DNA from: Platerodrilus igneus
Lineage: Eukaryota; Arthropoda; Insecta; Coleoptera; Lycidae
DNA length: 64,000 nucleotides
Direction of reading: 5' to 3'
NCBI GenBank assembly: GCA_036346225.1
Contig: JARFIW010000668.1
Location: forward strand, 372,001-436,000
Positions within the stretch are counted from its first letter, which is position 1, and every line of letters starts with the position of its first letter. Position numbers and translations under genes: made by a program. Positions 8,727 through 19,922 of this stretch are shown here, piece after piece. Below the pieces are notes generated by a model that was not told the DNA's origin, made no database searches, and saw only the letters and a list, made by a program, of their open reading frames with translations.

Positions 8727-10740
8727 CATTTCATAGAAATATAAATTTAATTGTGTAAATAAACCTTATAATGTAAAATTAAAATTGGTTGTTTTATAAA
8801 TATTCTGTCAGACATTCCAAAACTATTGCTTGATTAAACACTCGTCATTGGCAAATCTTCTGCTGCATTTATCGCATCCATCATCAGTATCTGTGCTTGG
8901 TCTTCTAAATTATTCATAACTAAAAGATCTTTGACAAATTACCAGTGTGTTCTCAAATTCTAATATCACTTACTCTAGTTCGAATATGCACTTTAAATCA
9001 CAAAACACCTTTTGTGCTTCATTTGTTTGATTTGTTAGGTTGGGTACGTAGCGTATACTATTAGATTACTCTTTGAGGAACGAATACAATTTGTCCGTTC
9101 ACAAACGTAGACAATTTTTAAGAATTGACTCTGTGACAATTCATTTGTTCATGACGTCATGAACATATACTTCTAGTAAAGATGTATTCGTGAATTGCTC
9201 CCCAGAATTTCATGAATTTTTGCAGCAAGCGGAACTGTTATAATTAAATCATAAAGCATAACTATAATAAGCATGGCTTTTCTCAGTAATAAAGGAGATT
9301 CAAGTTTCAGTGCTTAAATCTATGTTCATCCTGTTAAATAACAAAACACCACTACAGTCCATTACCAATCATAATTGGGAAATTTCGTCAAATTTGGGAT
9401 CAAGTGTTCGATGAGAATACAAGCTCCTACCAATGTCAACAAAAACACATTATATTTATTAATAACGTATATATGTATTCATATTAAAAATGATACAGTT
9501 GTTTGTATATATATGTATATAATTTCAAGTTTTTAATATAATTTTATTTACTACGGGTTAACCTTTGGATATGCCACGCACTAGTTCACTTAAAGTTTCT
9601 TTTACCATACAAGTAATAATCTACGTCTACGGATTTTCCCAGCTGAAATATCTGTAAACTAAAAGAAAAACATGCCACATAAAAAATTAGGAAGTGAAAG
9701 GTTTTTATTAACAAATGCCTACTTGGCACTAATATCATTTTTATTACTGGGTACCTATATAAAATATCATAATTTATAGCCTACAATTTTATGCACGCTT
9801 TTTAATCTGTTTTTTCAGCTTTTTATAAATTCTGAATGCTTACGTTGTTTAACTTTCACGCCGTGTCTCATTTCCTAGAGAAATAAATATGAACTTTGTA
9901 ATTGTACCTTTACTTACGCGACTTAAACGTTACATGAAATTCAGAACGTAAAAATAGCAAAAAGTTGATTATAATCATATAATAATTGACGTTGTTTATC
10001 TTGTATAAGTGACGCCCTTTCTATTGTGTGAGATTTATTTAAGATAAATTTGTGTTAGCTAAATTTCCTTTTAGATGTACATGCTTTCTCCGGAAATTGC
10101 AAATTCTCTCAACAGAGCAATTAGTTTACTAGTATGCACTAAAAGAAAATAATAGTACCTGATGTTAGGCATCCAAAGACCATTTTAAATACAGTGTACT
10201 AATTCTTGCGTGTAACTGTTCAATAAAGAGTGCCCTACTCTACACAGTAGATTAATAAATTAGTTCTCTGATTGTTTTTAAACGTGCTGAAAGGGAAAAC
10301 GTTGTCATATATGAAATCTGCCGGCGGTACTAAAATTTAGTCGAGAAATATACAAGGTGTTTCAAAAAACCTGTCATAAATGATATGGCCGATAGAACCT
10401 TAAAAAATAAACAGAGTTTACTTAATAAACATATGTCTTACGACCCTCCATTTTTGTGTTACATTGCTTTTATGTTAAAAATTAAAAGGTTTATTATTTC
10501 GCATAACTTTTAAAGTAGTGTGAATTTTCTTACTAAACTTAGCAGACAGTTTAGCTGATACAAATTGCACATAAACTGCAAACAAATCACTTTATGCACC
10601 GCACTGCTTAAATTTTAATTTGGTTGCATTTCTGAATTTAGCAATGTTTTTCACGTAAACAATGTATTCTTGTTTCACTTCTTTGAAATTGATATTTACC
10701 GAAATATCAGTATTAAAATATAAACCAGTAAATACAGTAA
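8726..10740. other. AT-rich sequence without recognised gene
   Basis: No protein domain was recognised on either strand. It contains a perfect 20-bp palindrome at 9146-9165 and a stretch near 10353-10420 that begins ACAAGGTGTTTCAAAAAACC, a type of sequence often met at the ends of insect repeats, but no second copy is present in the window to prove it. Confidence 0.4.
9146..9165. repeat. perfect 20-bp palindrome containing TGACGTCA
   Basis: TGTTCATGACGTCATGAACA is its own reverse complement. Its centre is the CRE/bZIP-type octamer TGACGTCA. There is no nearby gene, so a regulatory role is unsupported; it may be part of an unrecognised transposon end. Confidence 0.6.
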
Positions 10741-10751
10741 TAATACAATTA

Positions 10752-11050
10752 TACATGCCCACCTCTAACTACAATGAGCTGGAGGTGAAGGCGATCTACA
10801 AAGATATAGAAGACATACTAAGATTGGTAAACAAACAGAGTAGAATAGGAGCGGTAGTAGGTTTATTTGGCTTAGGCACGAGAAATGATAGGGGAAATAG
10901 GCTGGTAGAATTTTGCGACAACAACAATTTAATCATCACAAACACATTATTTCAACATTAGGCTAGAAGGCGATATACGTGGAAGAAACCAGGAGATATA
11001 GGAAGATATCAAATAGATTACATTCTTATTAGACAACGGTTTAAGAATTA
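10752..11050 (+). pseudogene. LINE endonuclease (APE) C-terminal part
   Basis: The plus-strand frame contains GLGTRNDRGNRLVEFCDNNN followed by LIITNTLF, the segment after the GDFN motif of APE-type LINE endonucleases. After a stop at 10960 the next codons read RRRYTWKKPGDIGRYQIDYI, matching the conserved YTW...xIDYI block that holds the catalytic Asp. In the working enzyme this domain nicks target DNA to prime reverse transcription. Here the GDFN part is replaced by AVVGLFGL and the frame is interrupted, so the domain is dead. Confidence 0.75.
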
Positions 11051-12016
11051 AGTAAAAGAATGTAGAAGCTATCTAGAGGTAGAAATAGACACTGACCACA
11101 ACATCGTAATTATGAAGGCAGTATTTAAATTAAAGAATTTAACAAAAGAAACGGAAAAAGGCACTTTGACTTTGAGAAACTAAATGATAAAGATATTCAC
11201 GAAGGATTTGAAAAAAAGTAAAAATGAATTGCTAAAAGATGTCGCGACAATTTCATATTCTAAGGAAGTAGAAACAGAACGGAATAACATTAAATTCAGC
11301 TTAGAAATGGTGGCCAGAGATACTCTGGGGTATACACAAAAAAAGAATAATAACCATGGATAACAAAGGATATCCTGAATTTAAAAGAAGAAAGACCAAA
11401 ATATAAAAATAAATCAGACGAAACAGAAAAACAGAGATACCAAGCCAAAAATGGGAAATTATTCGCAAATGTAGGAAAGCTGAAGAACGATGGATTGATG
11501 AAAAGTGCAAAGAGGTGCAAACTAAGATAGAAATAGGAAGATGAAGCATACAAACTAATTAGAATAAATTTTAGGGATATAAAACCATATAGCAAAAATA
11601 TAAGAGACGCTGGAGAAAACATCATTATAGAAAATGTGGAGAAAATGGTTAGATGGCAAGAATATATAAAGAATTTATATGCAGAAGAGGAACTAACAGC
11701 ATTACAGCAGGAATCAGACACTGAAAATGATGACTTAGATATCCTATACTTAGAGATGAGTTTGAATTAGCATTAAAGGGTCTGAAAAATGGAAAGGTGC
11801 GGGTGCAGATAAGGTGCAAGCAGAAACTTTAAAAACCGCTGGGCAAGCAGTAATAAAACGTCTCTTGCAACTTGTAACCTATATGAACGAGACAGGCGAG
11901 ATACCAAAGATTTCAAACGTAACATCATAGAATACCAAAAAAGAAAGGCGCGGATAGATGTGAAAATTTTCGAACAATAAGTTTGACAGCACACGTGTCA
12001 AAAGTATTTAAGAGAA

Positions 12017-12560
12017 GTGTACAAAGATGAATGGAAAAAAGCTGAAGAAGTACTAGGAAAAGATCAATTTGTGTTTAGGCGAAACAGGGGAACACGGGAG
12101 GCTATTTTAGCTCTAAGAGTAATAATAGAGAAAACAATAGAAAAGGGGGAAAGCGTGTACATAGGAATTGTAGATCTGGAAAATGCATTCGACAATGTAA
12201 AATGGAAAAAAATGTTTGAAATACTCAAAAAGATTGGAATGAGTTATAGGGATAGACGAATAGTACATAGCTTATACAAAGAGGCAAATAGCAGTAATAT
12301 AATTAGAGCAGGAACGTAGATAAGTAAACATTAGGAAAAGGATAAAACAGGGATGTGCTTTATCCCCCTTAAATTTTTGAACTTGTACATTGAAGAGGCA
12401 ACGAATACTGTCAAATGCAGGAAGACATTTGGAATTGCTATGCAGGGATAAAAAATTAATATGCTTAGATTTGCAGATGGTATAACGGTTACCATCTAGC
12501 AAGGAAGAGTTAGAAGCTGCTCTTGATAAAATGGAAACGGTTCTAACAGAGAGATAAGAT
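12017..12560 (+). pseudogene. LINE reverse transcriptase core
   Basis: The frame from 12017 holds LGKDQFVFRRNRGTREAILA, followed by the catalytic block IVDLENAFDNVKW (first Asp of the active site present). A stop and frameshifts follow near 12316-12360. The second catalytic box is found at 12470-12481 as FADG, where active LINEs have FADD, so one catalytic Asp is lost. Role in an intact element is target-primed reverse transcription. Clearly inactive. Confidence 0.8.
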
Positions 12561-13215
12561 ATGAAAATTAACAAAAATAATATTAAAGTACTAGTATACA
12601 AAGGAGAAGAAACTAAACCAAAAACAAGAATACAAATAGGTAACGAGAACTTACAAGATGTTAAGGATTTCTGCTACGTAGGAAGCCAAATAACGCAAGA
12701 TGGAAAAAGCGCAGAAGATATAAGACAAAGATTAGTACAAGCTTTTGCTACATTTAATAAGAAAAAGCAACTACTGTGTTCAAAGACAGCAAACATAGAA
12801 ACAAGGAAAGTAATGATTAAAACATTATGTGGAGCACAACACTGTACGGCTGTGAAGCCTGGACTATCCAGGCTGAACAGTAGGAGAAGCGGACAAGAAA
12901 AAGGTGGCACCCTCTGAAATGTGGTGCTGCAGATGTATCATGAAAATATCATGAACAGACAAAGTTAAGAACAAAGAGGTACTAGAAATGGTAGATGAAG
13001 AAAGAAATATGTGGAAAACAGTAAAAAATAGGTGACATGGAATGATAGGCTACATACTACGGGATGAGGGAATAGTGGGGAATATACTACAAGCAGAGAT
13101 AAAAAAAAGAGAAGAAGAGGTAAACCTGGGTTAGACTACTGCACATAGATAGTGAAATATGTAGGCTGTAAGAGTTGTAGGGAAATGTGTAGGCTAGCTC
13201 AGAATAGAAATCAAT
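12561..13215 (+). pseudogene. LINE ORF C-terminal region
   Basis: Begins MKINKNNIKVLVYKGEE, then VKDFCYVGSQITQDGKSAED, KKKQLLCSKTANIETRK and, after a frameshift near 12835, a CETW-like block. A decayed version follows of the ERSMWKT...IGHILRHEGI...LDYCTQIVKDVGC region, which is well preserved at 60560-60808. These C-terminal motifs are typical of insect APE-type LINEs. The final part is duplicated next to a ~270-bp spacer at three other places in the window. Confidence 0.75.
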
Positions 13216-13284
13216 GGAGGTACGCATCCAACCAGTCCCAAGGTGGAAAAACTAATAACGAAAAAAATAACTGTACTTAAGCAT

Positions 13285-13441
13285 GATGATTATTACACGC
13301 AGCTGCAGATATTGGTTGTACATTAGAATTGAATAATGTTAATTGTGTGAAAGGATTTACCGGAAAACTATTAATTCGGTAAATGTGTAAGAGTTGGGGG
13401 ATCTCAGCAGCCACAAGTTGCTTAATCCCTTCACATACCGT
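13285..13441 (+). repeat. LINE-associated spacer unit, partial copy
   Basis: Related to 13965-14220, 27130-27400 and 60890-61085. Shared words include AATTGTG(C/T)GAAAGGATTTA, the GGCAGCCACAGGCTGCTTA-like block and CCCTTTCACATACC. It always follows a LINE 3' end. In this copy the SINE S2 takes over at 13442. Confidence 0.7.
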
Positions 13442-13738
13442 ACATTTGATTTTCCAATGTACCACCCGAAGGTACTACATTGCCCAGAAAGCGAGTTTTC
13501 TTTTATCTGGAAAATTTTGAATTTTGCCGAACCCTTGCTGTTCCAGGAAGGTAGGGATCTTTAAAGTGCGTGACAACACTCACACACTGGACCTCTATTT
13601 TACTTCTCATTCTAACGAGGTCATATTTTTGTGAAAAATGCTTGCCTAACATTTTTCAAGCGAACTGTGTCGGGATTTGAACCCGGGACCTTGGGCATTG
13701 TAGTCACACGCATACCAACTACGCCACATTGCTGCTCC
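13442..13738 (-). mobile_element. tRNA-derived SINE, copy S2 (full length)
   Basis: The best-preserved copy. On the minus strand: a tRNA-like head with A box TGGCGTAGTTGG near 13716-13727 and B box near 13674-13684, a body with the CACGTTAAAGATCCC-type core (written here as CACTTTAAAGATCCC), then a tail that includes TAGTACCTTCGGGTGG and ends TCAAATGTA. About 297 bp. It is inserted in the LINE-associated spacer unit. The head is too diverged in its anticodon region to name the parent tRNA. Confidence 0.88.
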
Positions 13739-13844
13739 CCATACCATACATACCCCACATACCACTGAATGCCGTTGAAATAGGGTATATAATTAGAAAA
13801 CAATAGAAAGCGAACCAAGCTGAATATAGGTTATGTGGGAATTT

Positions 13845-14655
13845 CAGGGAACTGGTAGGCTAGCTCAGAATATAAATAAGTGGAGGTGCGCGTCCAACCA
13901 GTTTCGAGACGGAAAACCTAGTGACGAAAAAATAAGCGCACATAAATCTGATGATTATTATAAACAACAACAGGTATTGGTTGTGAAATATCTGGAGCTA
14001 ATGTTGATTGTGCAAAGGAATATATTGGAAAAAATATTAAATCGGCAAATGTTCAAGTGCTGAAGGAACTTGGCAGCTACAGGCTGCTTATCCCCTTTTG
14101 CAACCACTGAATGTCGGAGAAATTGGGCATACAATTATAAAACAATAGAAGGGAACCGAACTGCATCAACAAGAAAGAACAACGCCTATAGTCAAAGACA
14201 ACAAACAAAATTAAAAAAAACTGTTGAAAGTATATGTGTGGAGCACAGCACAGTATGTTTATGAAATATGGACAGTAGGAAACGCAGACAGACTAACGGT
14301 AGCAACCTTTTGGAATGTTGTGCTGCAGATATATGAGGATGATAGCATAGACAGACAAAGTTAATAACGAATAGGTTATAGAAATAGTAGTGGAAAAAGG
14401 ATATCCATGGAAAAAAATAGGAGAAATAAAAGTGCAGAATACTTTCTAAGGCATTTTTGAGGAATAGTATGGGATATATTATAAGCAGAGATAGGAAAAA
14501 AGAAGTAGAGGTAGACCTAGATCAGACTTTTGCACGCAGATAGTGATAGATGCAGACTGTACAAATTTCAGGAAATTGTGTAGGTTAGTTCAGAATAAGA
14601 AACAATGAGGGTACGTGTTTAACTAGTTCCAGGACTGAAGACCTAATGAGATGAT
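13845..14655 (+). mobile_element. composite of LINE 3' end, spacer unit and second LINE 3' piece
   Basis: 13845-13964 matches the LINE 3' end (GGCTAGCTCAGAATA...CCAACCAGTTTC...GATGATTATTA). 13965-14220 is the spacer unit. From about 14220 LINE sequence resumes with a degraded YGCETW-like region and ends near 14640 in CCAGGACTGAAGACCTAATG. The same three-part order is seen at 60560-61412 and, shortened, at 27055-27409. All reading frames are broken. This suggests one composite element that spread as a unit, or a LINE subfamily with a duplicated 3' end. Confidence 0.7.
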
Positions 14656-14789
14656 ATCAGTTACATTATTTAGTATGTATTTACAATACGCTTATATCAT
14701 AAAGGGTGATTATTTATACACACGAAACTCCATTTTCGCTTAGCAAAAGTAAGCTTGTATTATACAGGGTATAATTATGAATTTTTGGA

Positions 14790-14989
14790 AATTTCTATTT
14801 TTTCTGGATGCTTTTATATCTTGGTGGAATTTATTTAATGAATTTGGGTTTCAATGACCTCTCGTGATTCTTTATGTTTTCCTTCCTTTAACCATTAGCT
14901 CGATTTGAACCGATCATCTGGGCTTTGCATAATAGTCTAAGTTATAATTTCATCTTATTAACTATAATACGTCAGTATTTATCAACCTA
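14790..14989 (+). repeat. ~200-bp repeat preceding (TA)n, copy 1
   Basis: Collinear with 27410-27625: shared blocks include TGCTTTTATATCTTGGTGG, AATTTGGGTTT(C/G)AATGACC, TCATCTGGGCTTTGCAT and CTTATTAACTATAATACG. In both places it lies between LINE-derived sequence and a (TA)n tract that borders a Z unit. No coding potential recognised. Confidence 0.8.
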
Positions 14990-15045
14990 TTTATATATAT
15001 TTATTATATATATATATACACATATATATATATATATATATATAT
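14990..15045. repeat. (TA)n microsatellite, slightly imperfect
   Basis: TA-rich tract with one TTA and one ACACA interruption. It borders the 3' end of Z unit 2. Confidence 0.92.
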
Positions 15046-15767
15046 TGCTGTGGAAGATTCTGAAATTTTCTTGACTCGAGCTCCACCAATTGGGCCAACA
15101 TAACATTTTCTGAAAAAATAATAAAAAAAATTCTTATACTACCTTGTGAACGCCCCCGTAGTTCTGCACACCCTACTAGCTCAGCAATCGGCTTCTTCTT
15201 GAATACCTACCATTCTAAGTACCTTCCTTTCTCACAAACACAGTCAAATAAAATTACCACTCAAATAATGCAACAAAACATACAACCTTTTTATTTACAC
15301 ATTTTAACAAGTTTCCATTATTAGCAAAATATTTGCACCTTGTTACATACAGTTTGATAGCAACTGTTACAATCTCAATCTTTAAATATTTCAAAATTTT
15401 ATGATTATAATTATTTCAACAAATTTCTTTAAGACGAGTAGATGAGCCCGTCATGCAACCCTAGATTGATTTTATTCTGGTCTATTTTAAGCCCATTATA
15501 ACCCAGTTTCTTTAAATGTTTTTAAAACCTTGCATTTTTATTAAAAATAAATCGGAAGACCCGTTTACTCCTTACAACAACATTTTATATCATCAATAAA
15601 CATTTTTATACCATCAATAAACATTTTAAATAATCAATATTAATTGTCCTGTACATATACCCTTGCAATGAGTTTTTATGGTAATAAATACACCCCCAAC
15701 GAGTCAAAACACTCAAACACAACAATAGCAGCACAAATGTTCAAGCAACAAGCAGGATTAATTGTCT

Positions 15768-15774
15768 TTACCTG
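15768..15774 (-). promoter_or_regulatory. donor-like site CAG|GTAA in Z unit 2
   Basis: CTCCAGGTAAAGAC, in the same relative position as in the other Z units: about 355 bp after the TATA box and about 480 bp before the poly(A) signal. Confidence 0.5.
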
Positions 15775-16124
15775 GAGTAGGCTTCGTATCAGAAACCCTC
15801 GTCGTAGTGTCCATATACTTAACGATTATGTCTGGATCCTACTAATTCCCACTATCCAACTTTCATTCTATATCAAGTACCATCCTATTATTCAATTGTA
15901 TCTTGTAGTAACGACATCTTTTGTAACTTTAGCAATCACTCATGCAAATCACTTTTAATACTTTTATGATCCGTTACAAACTGCTTTACATACTTTAAAT
16001 TAGGATGCTGTACCGAATAAACAATAATTATTACAACTTAAGATCCCGTACAAACAACTACGTCAGAGATCTAAGCGCTATATCCGATATAAGATATAAG
16101 AGAGCTTTAATATCTTCCTCAGAG

Positions 16125-16132
16125 TATTTATA
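16125..16132 (-). promoter_or_regulatory. TATA box of Z unit 2
   Basis: TATAAATA on the minus strand with CTCTGAGGAAG and GATATTAAAGCTCTCTT downstream. This downstream block matches that of Z unit 4 far better than the surrounding sequence does, suggesting selection on a core promoter when the element was active. Confidence 0.55.
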
Positions 16133-16981
16133 TGCTTTTCAATACCCCCCATGGAACCTACTTTCATTGAAAAGTTTATTTTCTAAACCGATTCTCAAAA
16201 ATTTGATCGCAACGAACTCCAACGGTTGAAAAATTCCTCGACCAATTCTTCGACCAATGATATTGCTTTGCCTCGTTATAACGTTCCACCTCCCAGCTAC
16301 CTTCTCCGTTCCACGTATATTTACCATCTCATTCCGAATCCCACTCAAGCTACAGAAAATCGATATTGTGGTTGGCCTTCACATTTCCCCTTGTATTTTA
16401 GACGTGACTTGTAACCAACGCTTTCTTATACGCTTCTCTGTCTGTTCTACATTATAGATCTTTTATTTCACTCAGTCTTCAAAGCACTTGTTATTTTAGC
16501 AGCTCATACATAGACCGTTGCAAACAAAATTCCATAGAATTTTGTGCTAACGTTCGTTTAAGTTTCCTGTACTCGACATTTTACCTAATAGGTGTTTCTT
16601 CGAAACAGCCGTCCTTTTAAAATAACAATTCCAAGTTTAACCATTCTTAGGATTTGTAAAACGAACGTTTTCGTTTCTTTAAATGAAATTCTGCTTTTAA
16701 ATTATTGATTTTCTATACTTGAAAACTACGTTTCTGCTTCCATGCGCTTGATTTATAATTATTACAATTTAATTATGCGTATTCTTGAGTTTTTATGTAC
16801 TCTAAAGTTTCTTCCCTTTATGCAATTTTAACATTCTAATTTAGAAATATAAACTATGTTAATAACTGTCCGTCTTCACTATCTAAACTGATTAATTTGG
16901 CGCTTAAATAAATTCTTATTTTCTATATACACAGTTGATAAAATTTTATTGTCTAGACCTATTTAACCTATAATTCTACGT

Positions 16982-16983
<2 letters not shown>

Positions 16984-17020
<37 letters not shown>
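16984..17020. repeat. (TA)n microsatellite between Z units 2 and 3
   Basis: About 37 bp of alternating TA separating the 5' ends of two Z units that point away from each other. Confidence 0.95.
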
Positions 17021-17028
<8 letters not shown>

Positions 17029-17865
17029 GTTTTAAAAGATTAAAAATAAATATAAAAGTAACAATTTCAAAACACCCTGCATAAAGGAGAACTAGAAATT
17101 ACGTGCGAAAGTTATATTAGTTAATTTATTTTTAAGTAACGGGTATTAATCAAATTGTACAAATAATAATTAAAATTTAGTAGCTTTGCAAAAGAAATTA
17201 AATGGTAGAAGCCAATGCCAGTAATTTATTAATTTAATTGAATTTAATTGAACGATTATTGAGGTATAATATTCATAAAAGCATGTAAAAAGCACAATAA
17301 TACCAAGGTGAAAAGCGTTGATAACAAACAAATATATCGGTGGGGTAGAAATAAGCCGAATTCAAACTCGTGGAAGTGTTGTGGTAAAACGTCAGTTAAT
17401 TAAACACCTGCAAAATTTTAAATGTCAAGTTCTAATTATTTTGTGTAGATAAACATGAAAATTCTGCGTATATTGCAAATGGTCGCATGCGTTCGTAGTA
17501 AAAATTAACGAGGGTTGATTTAAATCACGTAGGAAGTCCACGTGGATTTAAATAGCATATAGACTGGAATATTGATCTTCTACCACTCAAGTAAGGTTAG
17601 AAAGAGACGTAGAAAACGCATAAGCATGGGACAACGATAGTATAGGAAGGACTTGTAGGACGTCAGTAAATATACGATTGGTCGATATAGTTAGTTGAAC
17701 GCGAGACATATACAAGCATAGTGTAGCGTAGTTTTCTGAAAATATAATAACGACGTGATGAAATTCGCGAGATTAAATATTGGTGGAGTGCAAAATTGTA
17801 AGAATGTGTTGTTGTTAACAGGGGATTTCGGATAAATGTGACCAGGAGAGGTTACATTGGAAGGA

Positions 17866-17873
17866 TATAAATA
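17866..17873 (+). promoter_or_regulatory. TATA box of Z unit 3
   Basis: GATATAAATACTC followed about 25-30 bp later by a pyrimidine-rich GTTCTCTTCTCTTTT stretch where transcription could start. Conserved in position with the other Z units. Confidence 0.55.
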
Positions 17874-18294
17874 CTCTAGAGCGCTAGCACTCGTTCTCTT
17901 CTCTTTTAACTTCGTGCCCTTAATATTTCGATCGTTCCAAACGACGTATGAAAGTATCACGAGTTGTAAGTATTATAAAATCATTTAAATTATATTGCAT
18001 GGTTGTAGCCTCTTAATTAGAACGCGGTTAGTGTGCCGAGATTACTTATTTTAATTGAGGTATCATCTATAATTTTTAACCAACTCGTGTCGGGACGTTA
18101 AGTAACGTAGATCACAGTAAATAATTGTGAAGGACGTATGTTTGAATGGAATTTGGAATTGGATTACAACGTGGAGGCGGCGTTGGCGGATCGGCTTAGA
18201 TGGAGTTCGCCTAGTAACAGCTAGAAACGGCCTGCAGAACTGATAGAAGAAATACATAGCATCGTCCACAGAGCAGAAATCTCCTAGAAATTTC

Positions 18295-18301
18295 CAGGTA
18301 A
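18295..18301 (+). promoter_or_regulatory. donor-like site CAG|GTAA in Z unit 3
   Basis: AGAAATTTCCAGGTAACG, nearly the same as AGAAATTCCAGGTAACG in Z unit 1. It is 431 bp after the TATA box and about 504 bp before AATAAA. Confidence 0.5.
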
Positions 18302-18998
18302 CGATTTGAAATTGTGATTCTTATAAATTATGAATATTGGGTGACGTATGAGAGTGATTTTTAAGGTAGTGTGGATTGTTTACATATTGAACATAATACG
18401 TGTTAATAACTTTATTATGGTATTTAACTAGAAATTTGAAGGTGTCTATAAAGCTTTTAAACGTTCCATCAGAACGTGAAATTTTTGTGAAGAGTACATG
18501 GCTTTGTTTTTTTTATTTTTTTTAAGAGTATGTCAAAGTAGAAGGGCATACAGTATGCATAACTAGCTGGGTTATCCTGAGCTCACCCTACCCCAGAGGT
18601 TACTTAGATTAAAAAACAAAAAAAATTATAAAGAAGGAATTTCAGAGAAGGTATTATTCAAGGCCCATTTACTCCGGGTACATTTTATGTGTTTGATGAT
18701 TTAAAAATAAAATACAGGACATTACTAAATAAGATTTCCTGTAGTGTAACGTGTTCAATGAAATATGGACAATATTAAATTTTATTTGTTAATAGTAATA
18801 AATAAAAGATTGTATGTTGGTTGTATTTTGGTGGTTTTATTGCGAGTGTGTGTGTACGATTGAGAAACGGGTAAGAAATATTTTTTTTTGACTTATTTAA
18901 ATTTTTTTTTGGAATTTTTCTATTTTCGAACTTGAAAATTTAATAAAATTTTCGAATATAAATTTGTGTTGGTGAGGAATAATACCCGAGATCCACGG

Positions 18999-19000
<2 letters not shown>

Positions 19001-19046
<46 letters not shown>
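19001..19046. repeat. (TA)n microsatellite
   Basis: About 46 bp of alternating TA at the 3' edge of Z unit 3, next to the duplicated 2.2-kb block and its subrepeats. Confidence 0.95.
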
Positions 19047-19048
<2 letters not shown>

Positions 19049-19049
19049 C

Positions 19050-19460
19050 AAGTACAGTCGAGTATTTATCGTATTAAATTAGCTAATAACAATATAGCAT
19101 GTATATTTGCAGTATTAATACAAAGGCGTATTAATGAGCATAAACAAGAACAATCGGCCACTATCCTTGTACATATATATAATAAAAACACAAATATGCG
19201 GGCAATAACTGCATTAGTTAGTTGAGGACAAATGCAATATGAACAGAATAAACACGGTGTGAAAAGTACAAATAAAAACAAATACTAAGTTAATTAAGGC
19301 AAATGCAATATGGATACAAGTCCAACACGAGTGCGTGTCAATAAACACAACAAAAACCAATAAAAAATAAACGTGGACTCTATTTCGCAATAAATATACA
19401 TATACAAACCTAACATAAGGAGATATTATTATAGACAAATAAAAGGTTATTATTAGCCAA
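19050..19460. repeat. degenerate subrepeats upstream of the duplicated block, copy 1
   Basis: Words such as ATTAAATTAGCTAAT, AATATAGCATG and GCGT(G/A)TTAATGA recur at irregular distance and match the ~138-bp repeats at 31150-31420. No coding frame is supported. The correspondence with the second copy is much weaker here than beyond 19465. Confidence 0.5.
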
Positions 19461-19639
19461 ATGAAGAAATAGACGCTTAGGAAGTGATTTTCGGCGATGG
19501 TGGTGGAACTGGTGGTTTTGCGGCGCATTGTGGTACGTCTGAATAATGTCAATCCACTGACAAGACCTGATTGACTGACGGCGTCGTCGAGGTCGTACTC
19601 TGGGTTTCCAGGTGTAAGCAAGCATGGATGGGGTCAGAA

Positions 19640-19905
19640 TGTAATTACTAAGAGTGTTAAAGGATAGAATAATTGTTTGCCATCAGAATATCAATCACTA
19701 TCTGTGCAATGAAAGAGTAATGGCGTGTTGCCGAGATAACAATTACCGACCGTGTAGTGTTCTAACCGAGATACCAATCACGGACGGTGTGATGAAAGAA
19801 TAAATGTGTGTTTAACCAGAATAGCAATCACCGGTTGTGTGATGTGTGACTTAATCAGCGTAGCTTGTACATAGCGTAGTGTTAGATTCTTGGATACCAA
19901 TCGCA
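19640..19905. repeat. imperfect ~50-bp tandem repeats, copy 1
   Basis: Four or five diverged units built around ACCGAGATACCAATCACCG and GTGTGATGAAAGAATAA-like words. The second copy is at 31630-31900. They immediately precede the 812-bp element. Confidence 0.6.
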
Positions 19906-19922
19906 AGTGTGCTAGTGGGTAT

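Larger units (their letters stand above)
10752..13262 (+). mobile_element. decayed APE-type LINE retrotransposon
   Basis: The pieces of one ORF occur in order on the plus strand: endonuclease (about 10752-11050), linker with many stops, reverse transcriptase (12017-12560) and C-terminal region (12561-13215). The 3' end runs into a GATGATTATTA-type tail (from about 13284). Several frameshifts and stops break it. The family resembles LINEs of the RTE/CR1 neighbourhood whose ORFs are often annotated as endonuclease-reverse transcriptase or craniofacial-development-protein-2-like; I cannot fix the clade. The same family supplies fragments at 13845-14655, 27055-27409, 55610-56375 and 60560-61412. 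Confidence 0.8.
15046..16983 (-). mobile_element. Z unit 2: (TA)n-bounded LTR-like element
   Basis: Minus strand, about 1.94 kb. It starts TGACGTAGAATTATAGG at 16983 and ends TTCCACAGCA at 15046. TATAAATA lies at 16125-16132, followed by GATATTAAAGCTCTCTT as in Z unit 4. A CCAG|GTAA site is at 15768-15774, preceded by CGACGAGGGTTTCTG as in Z unit 4, and AATAAA is at 15290-15295. (TA)n lies at both ends. No protein-coding frame is supported; several 60-100-codon frames here are not conserved among Z units. Confidence 0.75.
17021..19000 (+). mobile_element. Z unit 3: (TA)n-bounded LTR-like element
   Basis: Plus strand, about 1.98 kb. It starts near TATAGTGGTTTTAAAAG and ends GATCCACGGCA at 19000, with (TA)n outside both. 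TATAAATA is at 17866-17873, followed by CTCTAGAGCGC and a pyrimidine-rich stretch. TTCCAG|GTAACG is at 18295-18301, a TGAGCTCACC block near 18580, and AATAAA at 18801-18806 followed by a TTGTATTTTGGTGG block. It is closest to Z unit 1. No coding frame is supported. Ends TG/TA...CA and the signals together suggest an LTR, but no primer-binding site or polypurine tract adjoins it. Confidence 0.75.

Noticed and set aside
11296..11721. 141-codon minus-strand frame rich in Phe/Ser/Leu considered as a membrane protein
   Set aside because: It is antisense to the LINE ORF, whose A-rich linker gives hydrophobic antisense translations.
19214..19621. 135-codon minus-strand hydrophobic frame
   Set aside because: Lies in degenerate subrepeats and is not conserved in the related copy near 31140-31450.
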